In this document: positions 33,476-46,357 of the stretch, piece after piece
Layout of the letters: each line of letters begins with the position of its first letter
How positions within the stretch are numbered: position 1 is the first letter of the stretch
DNA from: Torreya grandis
Lineage: Eukaryota > Streptophyta > Pinopsida > Cupressales > Taxaceae
Assembly (NCBI GenBank): GCA_037957365.1
Contig: JARHVA010003165.1
Location: 752,501 to 816,500 of the forward strand
Reading direction: 5' to 3'
Length of the DNA stretch: 64,000 nt
The notes under the pieces: generated by a model
What the model was told of the DNA's origin: nothing
The model's input: the letters and a program-made list of their open reading frames with translations, nothing else
Database searches by the model: none
Made by a program: the position numbers and the translations under genes

Positions 33476-35330
33476 TAAAATAAGTTTACAACAGCGAATT
33501 TGAACAATTATGTAATCTACATATCTCTTTGGTCAATTAAAAAATCTTAAATTTTGTGAAATAAAAAAATTAATTACTTACATAAATCATTATCAACGTA
33601 AAAAATAAACTAAAGATAACCAATAAAATGTCAAAGATTGATTAAATCAAATCAATCATCAAATTAATTAGATTATTATAAAATTATAATCTAAATTATC
33701 ATTTAATAAATAAATTTATTTCTAAAATAAATTTATTTCTAAAATAAATCAATTTATTTTCAATTAGATATTACTATCATCTTTTTAAAATTATTGAGAC
33801 CATAAATTTATTTCAATTAATTCATCTCGTTTACTTATTTTGTGATTAATAGTTGAAATTTTAGATTTTCCAATTCAAATAAGGTGGTTCCAGTGCATTG
33901 CACATTCAACAAGCTCAAATTTTTAACCTTTTTAAATGTCTACACACTACTCTTTAATTCCTAGTTAGAAAGGATCTACTTGGTTCTCCTACATATGGAA
34001 ATATATATGTGTCTATATGGGATTTTTAGATAGTGGTTCTTAATACTTTAAGATTATTTTTAGTGTTTTAAATAGTTTGAAGATAATATATAAAATAGGA
34101 GTGTTTTTTTCTCATATTTTTGTCTTCTTCAATTTTTTTGAATTTATTTTATTTTATTTTTATCTTTAACTTTCTTAATTTTCAAGTTATTATAACCATT
34201 CTTTGCTAATGCTTTATGAAGATATTTTCTAATTTAGTGGTGGTAGGGAGTTTGACGCAAATATAAATAATTAATTTAATTTAGATTTTAATGTTTATTA
34301 GAGTTATAAAGAATTAATAGGATTTAATACAATAATAAATGAATTCAATATATAAAGAGAATGTTAAATATATTTTTAAAAAATATAAAAATAAATTATG
34401 AGAAAAAACTTTGAATTGTATATTTGAAGGTAATAAACTTTTAGATTATGTTAGTTGGATGTGTTATGTTGTGATTTTTTAAGTTCATTGTTTGGAAATA
34501 ATAATAGCTATTTTTCGAATTAGTCAAATGTGAATAATTTAATTTTAAGTGTTTTATGTTAAAATTGAAGTGTCTTAAAGATATATAAAGCCAAACATCT
34601 CTTGTTCTCATACTGAATGAAAGTCCTCAAAGATACATTTGAATCTATAGTAAATAAAATGATATCTTCCATAAATCTCATGGTAGATAGGGCCTATGAA
34701 GACAAAATATTTTTCATTTTCAAGTTTTAGAAAACAAAGCTTTATATATGCTCATCATATAAGAGGTCATTCCCAGATTTTATCTGAAGTTGATGAGAGA
34801 AAACTTAAAATTGAGCTAAAAGAATTCTTAAGCAAAATGGCAACACATTCTTTATATACTTGGGAGCTCAAATTTTATCATCATAGATAGAAGCAAAAAT
34901 AGAATTAGAAATAATGAATAAGTTTTAGTTTAAAGACTTTTGGATTACTCTATATAACTTTCAAATATATTATATTAATCTCTTCATAATAACTTTGTTA
35001 TTTTTCGATTTAATGTGGTGAGGAGAATTAATAGAATTTTTAAGAGGACAAAGTCTTTCTATATCATATCCAATATCTTGAGGAGAATCATAACTCTAAC
35101 ATACCAAAAATATTTGTATCCTTATTTAATAAATTGTATAGAACATTGAAATACCAAACACATATATTTATTGTGACTATACTAAAACAAATTGATGCAT
35201 TAGAACCTATATAATATAAAGTGATAATGTATAAAACTAAATAAATAAAGCAAGATGATACCTTACGTTTTACAAGAATAATTGAATGAAAAACTTTTCT
35301 TTTGACTCAAATATCCTTTAATAACATAGA
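33476..35330. repeat. Segmental duplication, copy 2 (right part)
   Basis: This resumes the homology to copy 1. 33585-33705 matches 8765-8875 ('agattgattaaa', 'aatcaatcatcaaa'), 34480-34890 matches 9590-9970, and 34920-35100 matches 10010-10190. Near 35270-35320 'caagaataa.t...gaaaaa' matches the host flank beside the LINE tail at 10250-10275, but no LINE tail is present here, so this is the empty site. No gene. The 39-bp tandem array of copy 1 is also absent. Confidence 0.75.
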
Positions 35331-36124
35331 AATGAAAACTCTTTTTATATATTTAAAATTATTTCATCTCGTATAAATGAAATTCCTTTCATATGTTTGA
35401 AATCATTTTAATTAATTATGGCTCCAAACCTCTTATTCATGAATCATAAAAACATTTAAGAAAGAGAGGGACATTGAGTTACTTTTCTCTAGTGTGTTAT
35501 TATTATAAGGTATTTTCAAAAATCTATTAATATATTTTTATGTTAACGTGTTTTATTGAATAAAATTCTATTTTGATCCGGAATTTAAATTTGTTTTTCC
35601 AAATTTCTTATGATAGAGAACTCCAAGTTAGTGGCCATACATTGGGATTCTCTGTTTTTACTATGTTTCAAAATAAATGTTAATGCATGCGTTAAGATGG
35701 GAGGAATAATGGAGCCTTGTTTCATCTTCATTTTTTATATCCTTGTGTGTGAATGTATTTTATGTGTTAGAGTTCTATTTTGGCTCAGTTATTTAGATTT
35801 TTAATAGTAGATTTTTCACCATAGAGAACCCTAAATCGTAGCCAAATTTCACCTAACCTTCATCCTAAGTACTATAGATATGAATGGAACTCATTTTTGG
35901 ACACACTTAGTTTTATTTCTGCATTACCAGTGAATCAAAAACATAGAAATATGATACTAGTAAGAGATAAAATATATTTGATAAAATAAATGTGAACTAG
36001 TAACACATAAATATTTGATATAATATGCCTAAAACTACACACTAAACGTTCTTAAATTAATGACTAATCTCTTTCTACATTCAAAAAAGTAAGTCTCATT
36101 TTTATCCATATTTTTGTAAAATAA
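35331..36124. other. Unassigned sequence
   Basis: No gene or recognisable element. 'agagaactccaagtta' (35614) and 'agagaaccctaaatcg' (35823), each after a run ending in tagatttt/aaattt, hint at an old internal repeat. Confidence 0.35.
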
Positions 36125-36584
36125 TGTTATCAAGGATATATAGGTTGATTCCAAGGTTGGGATAAGTCAAATTCATGAGTAGAGTGATCACACAAATCAA
36201 GTAGGTACACACCAAAATATAGCTGAAAGTAAATGAAACCAATATTGCACAAGGTAAAATAGGAGTAAAACCAATCTTTCATTCATTGAAAAATCTCACT
36301 AAGTGAGATGTAAATATAGGAGAGTGTTGAGTAACTCCTTCAAAAAATATGGTCAATAGACCCTCATAATTGAATAGTAACTCCTCTACAAAAGGTGGTC
36401 AATTGAGTCAAGAATAGAAGAGTAAATCCCATACCCAAAATAGTTGGTCAAGGGAGTTACTTCTTAGTCATTTGATCAACCTATTCACCTAAGAAAGCTT
36501 CTCCATAAAAGTAGGAAAACTCCTAGTGAGGGGGAAATTTTCTATAATATATATGTAAAAAAATAAATAAACCCTACTCTAACA
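36125..36584 (-). repeat. 3' LTR of minus-strand copia element A
   Basis: On the minus strand it begins TGTTAGAGTAGGG directly after a polypurine tract (36585-36595, read CTTATGGGGGG). The other end is placed at a TGTT (minus: AACA) at 36125, giving about 460 bp, but that end is less sure. It contains repeated words 'gtaactcc' / 'ggtcaa' with three partly repeated blocks (36325-36460). Confidence 0.6.
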
Positions 36585-39500
36585 CCCCCCATAAGCACAA
36601 CTTCAGTGGGCAATATAAAAAAATGGGTCCCAAAAAATAGGCTTGATGAGGTATCCATGTACAAAGTAATTTCTCATGAAGTATAGAAAAAGAGAAAACC
36701 TATAGAAAAAATCCCACCCCTCCCCAAAATAGAGACGTAAAGAATATGCTAGAAGGCACCCCTAGAAGATGATGTTAAAGTATTCCAAACCTCAATAAGA
36801 TCCTGCAACTAAAGATACTCTCCATGAAAAGTTTGGTGAAGATGTTTATTGTCTACTCTATCATACATCAATTTCTTAGATCAATAATGTCCCCATAATT
36901 GAGCTCTCTGATGAAGTGCATGTGAATCTATGTGTTTGGTCTATTAATGTTGGACTAGATTCATGATAATATAAATAGCACTCTGGTTGCCACTGTAGAT
37001 GATAGTAGGTCATATGAACTAGATACTGGACTCTATGATAATCGTTTAAGATAGATGGCCTGAGTGTTAGCAATGATAGCCCCATGTACTCTACCTCAGT
37101 AGATGATAAAGTAATAGCATTTTGTTTCTTACTTTAACAACTAATTGGATCTGAACTAATGGATAAAGTTAACCTAAAATGAAATTATGATTTTGAATAT
37201 CACCATCCCAGTCTGAGTTAGTATAGCCAATCAAGTTGATGTTAGTGTTAGCTTTGTAGTGAATCTCGAATCTATGTGTTCTCTAAATGTAGTCCAAGAT
37301 CCTCTGTATTACTTTCTAGTGCATCTCATGGGGTTCTTACATGAATCTAGAGACTAGGCCCATTGCATATAATATGTCAAGTTTGGTATGTTTCAAATAG
37401 ATAAGGCTTCCTAAGATTTGTCGATACAAGGTAGAATCGATCAAAGGTGAAGTAAAATCTAGCTCAAGCTTGACTCTAGATAGAAAGGAGTTAGAGTTGA
37501 CTTACAATAAGCCATGTGAAATTGAACAAATAGTTTGAGAGCATATGTAGGCTATGTAAGAGTGATCCATGAGTTAGACTGACAAATTTGAATCCAAAGG
37601 AAGTAATGTAATAAGCCTACGTCTTTCATGGAAAATATATCTTGAAGAGCCTTTTTCACCATTTTCATGGATGAAGAAGAGCTACTAGTGATCAAAAGAT
37701 CATCAACATAAATAACTAGAATCAAGAGAGAATCATCCTATCTCAAAATATAGATGTTTGGATCTAAATGGCATTTGGTGAATCCTATTATAAGAATAAA
37801 TGAATCCATCTTGGTTTATTAAGCCTAAGGTTCCTATTTGAGGCCATCAATGGATTTTAGAAGTATGAGTACAAGGGAAGAATCCTCAACAAATCTTGGT
37901 GGTTGCTCCATATAAATATCTTCCTTAAGATGACTGTGAAGAAATGCACTCTTCATGTTTATCAAATTGATTGTGATGATAGCAAGTGTGAGTTTGAAAA
38001 AGTTCATTTTAGTGACTGGTGAAAAGGTCTTTGTGTAGGTGATGTCATGTACCTATGAGAAACCATTTATATCCAACCATGCCTTGAAATTGTTAATAGA
38101 CCCATCTGCTACATACTTGGTTCAGTAAATCCATCTACATTGAACCAGATTTCTTCCCTTAGGAAAAAGTGTCAAATCCCAAGTGTAATTCCTAATTAAG
38201 GAGTTATACTCCTCATGCATGGAATAATCCCACTTAGGAATACCTTGTTCCTCTTGAAAGGCCTACAAATCTAAGGTAGATACATAGAAAGCATATGAAC
38301 CACTCTAAAACTATGAATGTGTATTACTATCATTTAAAGGATCCCCAACCCATATACCTACACTCTACAGTGTATTCCTAGCCCAAAGGGGACCAGAAGT
38401 GGATGTGTTAGGTAGATAAACATCATCCTCCAAAGTGTGGATATATGTGGATGAATATGAGTCCCCATTACTACTCTTGATATCAAAATTATAAGAAGTG
38501 TCCTCAACCTCTAGAATGTGTTCAAGCTTATCTGAATTGATTAAACTAAATCTAAGTGAGTCCATTAAAGTGGGAGAATTTTCAAGTGTTGAGTTTATGG
38601 GAATCTCCTAAAAGTGAACAATTCTCTCAATGAGAAGCTCATGTGTGATCAAATGAAGAAGGTGCATAGAAAGCATATGAACCACTCTAAAACTCTGAAT
38701 GTGTATTACTATCATTCTACAAATCGAAGGTAGATACATAGAAAGCATATGAACCACTCTAAAACTTTGAATGTGTATTACTATCATCTAAAGGATCCCC
38801 AACCCATGTACCTACAATCTACAGTGTATTCCTATCCCAAAGGGGACCATAAGTGGATGTGTCAGGTAGATAAACATCATCCTCTAAAGTGTGGCTAGAT
38901 GTGGATGAATATGAGTCCCCATTACTATTCTTGATATCAAAATTATAAGAAGTGTCCTCAACCTCTAGAATGTGTTCAAGCTTATCTGAATTGATTAAAC
39001 TGAATCTAAGTGAGTCCATTAAAGTGGGAGAATTTTCAAGTGTTGAGTTTATGGGAATCTCTTGAAAGTGAACAATTCTCTCAATGAGAAGCTCATGTGT
39101 GATCAGATGAAGAAGGTGCATAGAAAGCATATGAACCACTCTAAAACTCTGAATGTGTATTACTATCATTCTACAAATCTAAGGTAGATACATAGAAAGC
39201 ATATGAACCACTCTAAAACTTTGAATGTGTATTACTATCATCTAAAGGATCCCCAACCCATGTACCTACAATCTACAGTGTATTCCTATCCCAAAGGGGA
39301 CCAGAAGTGGATGTGTCAGGTAGGTAAACATCATCCTCTAAAGTGTGGCTAGATGTGGATGAATATGAGTCCCCATTACTATTCTTGATATCAAAATTAT
39401 AAGAAGTGTCCTCAACCTCTAGAATGTGTTCAAGCTTATCTAAATTGATTAAACTGAATCTAAGTGAGTCCATTGAAGTGGGAGAATTTTCAAGTGTTGA

Positions 39501-39820
39501 GTTTATGGGACTCTCCTAAAAGTGAAAAATTCTCTCAATGAGAAGCTCATGTGTGTTCAGATGAAGAAGGTGCAAGGCTTAATCTAAGTTTCCATCATCT
39601 TGTTTTTATTCTTAGGTATGCAGGCCATATCTAGAGATTTGAAGACTCTAAAATAATCAACTATGGGTTTCTTATTGTACTAAGCTTCAAACAAATTAAT
39701 TTTTTTATTTCTTTGTGGGGAACCCTATTCTAAATATAGTAAGAACAATTGATTGCTTCAGCCCAGCTACATTATAATGTACACCTACTTGGTTTGTGTG
39801 ATCATTCTACTCATGCATTC
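36585..39820 (-). pseudogene. Copia element A: RNase H, RT, linker and integrase piece
   Basis: Read right to left: integrase C-terminal text (about 39790-39600), a linker triplicated by a 454-bp repeat (38263-39572), RT (about 38200-37250: YRQILGSLIYLKHTK and GYTNSDWDGD are recognisable near 37440-37200), RNase H (about 37130-36860: KQNAITLSSTEVEYM, HIDSHVHFI) and a polypurine tract. Stops are frequent. The order integrase-RT-RNase H is Ty1/copia. Gag and most of integrase are missing; at about 39820-39830 the sequence jumps into another copia copy. Confidence 0.75.
38263..39572 (-). repeat. 454-bp tandem triplication in copia A linker
   Basis: Units start at 38263, 38717 and 39171, exactly 454 apart; the third ends at about 39572. 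Three open frames with the same MDSLRFSLIN...LEHILEVEDTSYNFD protein (ends at 38365, 38819, 39273) repeat at the same interval. Units are nearly identical, unlike their old surroundings. At each junction a 52-base stretch ('catagaaagcatatgaacc' and following) that begins the unit is repeated, which suggests unequal exchange or slippage. The related copia B has a single copy at 46500-46910. Confidence 0.9.
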
Positions 39821-39829
39821 AACTTATCC

Positions 39830-40081
39830 AGACCTTGGACTCAAGCTTGATATAAATCTCATGTAAATATCCTCCTCAAGATCATTATGAATAAAGGCAC
39901 TCTTCATGTCCATTTGATAATCATCCTAATGATTGGATATGACAATCACAAGTGTGAATATAATGGAGTTCATTTTAGTGACTAGTGTAAAGGTCTTTAT
40001 GTAGTTGATGTAGGCACCTGTGATAAACCCTTTACAAGTAATTATTCCATAAAATTATCAATGAACCCATTTGTTTCATTT
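39830..40081 (-). pseudogene. Copia element B, RT N-terminal piece (left of insertion)
   Basis: It matches 37880-38110 of element A ('gcactcttcatgt', 'gttcattttagtgact.gt'), so it is RT sequence of a second, related minus-strand element. It continues on the far side of the nested plus-strand element at 46358: the text before 40081 and after 46357 joins to match 38090-38150 of A without gap. Confidence 0.75.
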
Positions 40082-41102
40082 TGTATGGAATTGAGGTGTC
40101 TCAACCTTGACAAGTCAAGACACTATTCATGAGCTACTATTAACAGTAATTATTCATGTGATGAAGTGGTAATAGTGAGTTGGACATGACTATTTATGTG
40201 ATGTGGTAGGTAATGTAGGTGGTGATGCAGGTGGTGGTGTGGCTTGTGGATGAGTTAGCATGACCCACAAAATAATCTACATGATGGAAGTCAATGCGAG
40301 TGGAGTGGGGCATTCTACTCCACTAAGGAGATAAGTTGTTGTCTTTTGTGATGCACATGATTTTTCTTTAGGTGCAAAATGACAAGAATGGATAGGGGGC
40401 ACACCTCTAAGTTAGATTCATGATCTTGAGTTGAGGATAAGTCAAAAAGATGATGGAGAATATTTTGGAAGCATGTGTGTACACATGGGATAGTGGGGAA
40501 CAAGTTATTGGAGGCACATGTGAGAGTGGGGCATGGTTTTGAAATCATATCAAAAGTGGAGGATGATTTATCATATGTGAAGGATCCACTTTTAACCAAT
40601 GCATAAGACAACAAGCATGTTACTATTAATAAATAATGGTGCCACTAAGGGTGGAAATTTTTTTGCCTTGCCCATGAAATTATTCATTTTGTATTCATCT
40701 TTGTAATTTCTATAAATAAGATGTGTTATTCTTTGTAATGAAGCAAGTAGCTAAGTTGTGGAAGCTTTGTAATCTAAATAATCTTGAGAGATATTCAAAG
40801 GCACTGAAGCTCTGTGGAACCCATTTTTATTTTGTGTAGTGTGTTGGTGATGCTCCTATGAAAGCTTGCTCTACAAATGTTTTTTAATCTTGTTTATTTC
40901 AATAATACATTGAGCTACTTTGGAGTGTGGGGTTTTTCTCCCGAAAGGGTTTTCCCCACAAAAATTGCTTGTTATGGTATGTTGTTATTTTTAGTTACAT
41001 GTTTTTTTTCTTTTAATTATGTAATAAGTATAAAATTAGTTTGCATATTATACTCTCTTAGTTCATGTAAGGGATTTTTTCCACGATCTCATATTCCTTT
41101 CA
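40082..41102 (+). repeat. 5' LTR of nested copia element
   Basis: About 1021 bp, beginning TGTATGG (TGTTAAT in the 3' LTR) and ending TTTTCA. It aligns throughout with 45317-46357. It includes a 'tataaataagatgtg' promoter-like segment (40711) and 'gtaatgaagcaa' leader text. An antisense frame at 40315-40614 recurs in the other LTR and is not a gene. Confidence 0.8.
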
Positions 41103-41104
41103 AA

Positions 41105-41116
41105 TGGTATCAGAGC
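41105..41116 (+). promoter_or_regulatory. Primer-binding site (tRNA-iMet) of copia element
   Basis: TGGTATCAGAGC, two bases after the 5' LTR; complement of the initiator tRNA-Met 3' end. Confidence 0.9.
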
Positions 41117-41229
41117 CTGGCTAGTTTTAGTTCTAGTAGTGGGTTTGTTGTATTTTTTGAGATAATCCAATTTTGAATGGAAACTTGTGCAAGATATATT
41201 TGGAATCCTTTGTTGAAAGAATTTTAAGA

Positions 41230-44200
41230 TGGAAAACACATCTAGGAGAATGGAGGTTGAAAATTTTACAAGAAACAATTTTGAGATGTGGAAGATGAAG
41301 ATGGAAGATCTGTTGATTGACCATGATCTATAGAATGACATTGATGAGAATGTTTAGAGACTCATATATCCATATGAAGCATCTAAGTATGATGTGATGG
41401 ATCAGATAGTCAAAGGTCTCATTAGATTGTGCTTGGCAGATTTTGTACTGATTAATGTCCATGAAGAGACCACATCAAAGAAGTTATGGAAGAACCTAGG
41501 TAAGATTTACCAATATAAATATTTAGTGAATAAAATTTTCTTGAGAAATAAGTTATATTCTTTGAGAATGGAAGGTGTATAAATATCAGACCACTTAGAA
41601 GCATTAAATATGTTGATGGCTCACTTAGTATCAATTGGTGTTAAAATGGATGAGGAAGAGAGATGTCAAATTTTGTTTTGTTCTTTACCTGAATCATGGA
41701 ATTCTCTTGTTATGGCTATAGGAATTACTTATATAACCTTGAAAGTTGATAATGTTGTAGGTTATTTGCCTTTTGAAGAAATAAGAAGGAAAGTTTCCAT
41801 CAGTCCAAAATAGGCCGTACATATTTGAGGAAGATCTAAAGAAAGAGGCAAGAAGAATGAGAAGCATGAGAAGTTTAGATCCAATTCCAAGGGGAGATCT
41901 AAATATCCTAAAAATCCCAAGGTGAGATGTTGGAATTATGGAAATCATGGTCACTACCAATTGAATTATAAAGAGAAAAATAATAAGTATGATACTAATT
42001 ATTAATCCAATAAGGAGGATAGTGATGCATTCATTGTAACCTTGGCAACCTATGCAGGTAATGATGCATGGTTAATTTATTTAGGTGCATATTATCATAT
42101 GAACTATAATAAAAATTGGTTTTATAAGAATGAAAAATTTGATGGAGGTAAGGTGTACTTGGGTGATGATTCTTTTCTAATCATTGTTTGTCATGGTAGA
42201 GTTAAAATCAAATTTTTATATGGAAGGATTAAATGGTTTGATGGTGTGTTACATATTCTAGGGCTAACTTGTAACTTATTATCTATGAGAAAACTAATAG
42301 ATGTGGGTGTGTAGGTTGTCTTTTTTGAAGCAAGTTGTAAGATGGTTAGAGGTGTTATGGTGATAGATAAAGGTGTTAGGTTTGGCACTTTGTACAAGCT
42401 TGATGAATGCACGGTTGAGTGCAATAGTACTTATATGAAGACTAAGTTTGATACTACTCCATTGGATAAAGAGGTAATCATTATTTATACGGATGGTCAT
42501 GGTTTTTGGGTACCTAAGGGTGCTTATTCTATGGAGTTAAAATTACGTGCAGAGAAGAATATTATGGACCCAGAGGCTTGGCCACATTGGATAAAATTTC
42601 TTAGGGCCTTGAATAATAAAACCCTCATTAAAGGTTTGATTAATTTCAATCTCGAATTTTATTTTTGTGAGCATTGTGTTTATGGTAAACAAAACTGTGT
42701 TTAGTTTTACTCGATTTCTCATAAATCTTGTGGTATTTTGGATATTATTCATTTTGATGTATTTGGTCATGTTAATGTTCTTTTGATTTTCAAAGTCCAC
42801 ATATAAAGTTTCATGTATTGATGATTATAGTATAAGGACATGGGTTTATTTTCTTAAGAGTAAATTTCAAGTTTTTAATCATTTTAAAGAGTTTAAAGCA
42901 ATGGTCGAGTTGTAGACTGGAAATAAAATTAAGTATTTGAGGATTGACAATGGTGGTGAGTTTTGATTTAATGATTTTGACAAATTCTATAATGATTGTG
43001 GTATACAGAGATAGAGTAAAACTCCATAATCATCTCAACATAATGGAGTTGCAAAAAGAATGAATAAGACATTGATGGAGAAGGGTATGAGTATGCTTAG
43101 TGGTGTTGGACTAGAACAAAGGTTTTGGGCCGAAGCTATCACCACTACTTGCTACTTGATCAATAGGTCTCCTAAATCAAATCTTGTTGATAAAATTCCT
43201 ATGTAGGTATGCTTTAGACGTATGCCTTCATTGAGACATATTAGAGTTTTGGGTTGTGAGGCATATGCACATGTGCCAAAGGAGAAGTAGATAAAGTTGG
43301 AGAACACACCTCTGAAGTGTATCTTCATCAGTTATAGCTATGGTGTGAAAGGATACAAGCTTTGGGATCCATTAGCATAGAAGGTAATATATTCTAAAAG
43401 TGTTATTTTAAAGAGACTAAGCCTTCTTCTATTACACTAAAGCTAGAGAAAATAGAAAATAAATAAATGATTAAACTTCCTCTTATGCTTGAAAATTTTG
43501 AGTTGAGGCCATGATAGAGACAATAAGTTAAGGAGAGCTCATCAAGATCTGAATCTTTTAAAGAGGAGGTAGATGAAGAAGAACCTCCACCTCGACTTGT
43601 TTTAAGTCTACAAGACATAGACAACCACCAAAAATGTATTCTCCTAGTGATTGAAGATGTATATTTATTTTGGGTACTAACATTAATGAACCAATATCTT
43701 TAGAAGAATCTTTGGGTATGAATGATGCAAACACTTGGAAGGTTGCTATGGAAGAAGAAATGGTAGATTTGAAAAAGAATGATATATGGGACCTTGTAAC
43801 ATTACCTAAAGGACGTAAGCCTATTGAATTTAAATGGTTATTTAAGAAAAATATTAGTTCAAATGGTAGTGTTGAAAATTACAAAGCTCGGTTAGTTGTA
43901 AAATGTTACTCTCAGGTTGAGGGTGTTGACTAGAATGAGATATTTTTTCCTATTTCTAAAATAACATAAATTAGATTCTTGATTTCTATTGTAATAACTT
44001 ATGATTTATAGATTTATCAAATAGATGTGAAAAATGCTTTTCTTTATGGTGATTTGGATGAGGAAATTTATGACACAATCAGAGCAATGTGTGGTGAAAG
44101 GTAAAAGAATTTTGATTTACAGTTAAAATATCCTTGTATGGTCTCAAACAGAGTCCTAGGATGTGGTACCATAAATTTGATACATATATATTGATTTTGG

Positions 44201-45240
44201 GGTTTGAGCAATCTAAATCTGATCATTGTGTTTATTATAAAATTGATGGTGATCATTTCATGATTATTTCCTTATACGTTGATGATATGTTGTTTGTTGG
44301 CAATGGGAAAGTTTTGATTTCAGATCTTAAATCTCAACTCTCAGCAAAATTTGAGATGAAATATCTTGGTTCTATCACATTCTTGGGATGGATATTATAA
44401 GAGATAGATAGAACATAAAGTTATGGCTTGGCTAGTATAAGTATGTGAATTCAATTTTACAGAGGTTTAACATGTAGGATTCCAAACCATTATATGTTAT
44501 TCTTTAAGTTAGAATGAATTTTTATACTACACAATGTCTTACATCCCTATCTAATATGGAAAACATGAGAAACGTGCCTTACCAGAGTGTCATTGGAAGT
44601 CTGATGTATGTTATGGTTTGTACTAGACCAAACATTGCCCAAATAGTGGGAGTTCTTTCCTAGTATATGTCTAATCCTCATAGAGTTCATTGGAATGTAG
44701 TTAAAAGGTTCTTATGATATTTGTATATTACCTTAGAGTATTCTTTATGTTATCATGGTAACATGAATGGAGATATAAGTCCTCTTGACATTTTTGGTTA
44801 TGTGGATTCAGATTGGGTAGGTGATGTTGACAACAAAAGATCCACCAATGCTTATGTGTTTACTTTATTTGGTGGTGTAATAAGTTGGATGAGTAAGCAT
44901 CAGGTTGTGGTCACATTGTTCAATATAGAGGTAAAGTATATGGTAACTACTCATTCCTGTAAAGAAGCCATTTACCTTAAGAGACTGTGTTCATATATTG
45001 GGTTGAAATAAGGTGCAGTGATAGTTTATTGTGACAATTAGAGTGTTATTTACCTAGAAAATAACCCTAAATTTTCATGTAAGGACCAAAAATATTGATA
45101 TACAATATCATTTTGTGAGATATGTGGTTGAGGATGGTAGGGTGGAGCTGATAAAGGTAGATAATTTGATGAATGTTGTAGATTCATTAACTAAGCCCAT
45201 GAGCACAAAGAAGTTTAGATGGTGTTCGGAATCTATGGGC
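41230..45240 (+). pseudogene. Copia gag-pol polyprotein, broken
   Basis: Gag: about 41250-41813 (WKMKMEDLLID, then KLWKNLGKIY, HLEALNMLMA, LPESWNSLV), with zinc knuckle remains at 41928-41970 (CWNYGNHGHY, second Cys lost). Protease: 42069-42100, where the active site reads WLIYLGAYYHM, so the catalytic Asp of DSG is gone. Integrase: zinc zone CEHCVYGKQ (42670), core with RIDNGGEF (42945) and QHNGVAKRMNKTLMEKGM (43036), then GYKLWDP (43350). RT: 43690-44400, with an intact YVDDM at 44275-44289. RNase H: about 44800-45200 (YVDSDWVGD, LTKPM). The pieces lie in all three frames with many stops. Enzymatically dead; order and motifs are standard copia. Confidence 0.85.
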
Positions 45241-45302
45241 CTCTTGGCCCCTAGTTGTTAAGTTCATGTTGGTATAACTATTTTGGGTCTTGAAAGGTAT
45301 TT

Positions 45303-45316
45303 AAAAAGTGGGATAA
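45303..45316 (+). promoter_or_regulatory. Polypurine tract of copia element
   Basis: AAAAAGTGGGATAA, directly before the 3' LTR start TGTTAAT; a T at position 45314 interrupts the purines. Confidence 0.7.
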
Positions 45317-46357
45317 TGTTAATAATTGAGGTGTCTCAACCTTGACAAGTTAGGACACTATTAATAAGCTTTTATTCACAATCATTATTCATAATCGCTA
45401 TTCATGTGATGAAGTGGCAGTGGTGAGTTGGAAATAACTGTGCATGTGATGTGGTAGGTGATGAAAATGGTAATGTAGGTGTTTATGTGACTTTTGGATG
45501 ATTTGGCATGGCCCATGGAGGAATATACATGATGTAAGTGCATGTGAGTGGAGTGGGGCATACTATTCCACTAAGGAGATAAGTTTTTGTCTTTTTTAAT
45601 GCACATGATTTTGCTTTAGGTGTAAAATTACAAGAATAGATGGGGTGAACCTATTAGTTGGCCTCATTATTTTGAGTGGAGGAAAAGTCAAAAAAATGAT
45701 GGAGAATATTTTGGAAGCATGTGTGTACACATGAGATAGTGACAAATAAGTTACTATTCCAGAATGGAGGCACATGTGAGAGTGGGGCACAATTTTGGAA
45801 GAATATGAAAAGTGAAGCATGATTTTTCACATGTGAAGGATCCATTTTTGACCAATGCATAAGGTAACAAACATGTTACTATTCTTAAATAGTGGTGCCA
45901 CTAATGGTGGCACATTTTTTGCCTTACCCATGAAGTTTCTTCATTTGGTATTCATCTTTGTATTTTCTATAAATAAGATGTGTTCTCCTTTGTAATGAAG
46001 CAAATAAATAAGTTGTGGAAGCTTTGTAAGCTAAGTAAGCTTAAGAGTTGTGCAAAGTCATTAAAGCTCTGTGAAAGTAGTTTCTCTCATGTGTAGTATA
46101 TTGGTGATGATCATTGAAAGGCTTGATTTGTAAATGTGTTGTATTCTTGTTGATTTTAATAATACATTGAGTTGATTTAACGTGTGGGGTTTTTCTCTTG
46201 AAAGGGTTTTCCCCATGTAAATCACTTTTTATGGTATGTTGTTATTTTTAGTTATATGTGTTTTCTTTTAATTGTGTAATAAGTATCAAATTATTTTTCA
46301 TATTCTCCTCTCTTGGTTACTATAAGGATTTGTTTCTATGATCTTGTATTCCTTTCA
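45317..46357 (+). repeat. 3' LTR of nested copia element
   Basis: 1041 bp, TGTTAAT...CTTTCA. It has the same leader and TATA-like text as the 5' LTR; differences are many, including short indels, so the insertion is old. Confidence 0.8.

Larger units (their letters stand above)
40082..46357 (+). mobile_element. Complete decayed Ty1/copia element nested in copia B
   Basis: 6276 bp with two LTRs, an initiator-tRNA-Met primer site and a polypurine tract. The internal order is gag, protease, integrase, RT, RNase H, as in copia. It interrupts the minus-strand element B. Flanks are cattt (40077-40081) and catac (46358-46362); the uninterrupted relative reads catac at 38113-38117, so this looks like a mutated 5-bp target duplication. 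Many stops and frameshifts show it is immobile. Confidence 0.85.

Noticed and set aside
40315..40614. Antisense open frame, also at 45596-45860
   Set aside because: It lies in both LTRs of the copia element because LTRs are copies; codons do not resemble a protein family and frames differ.
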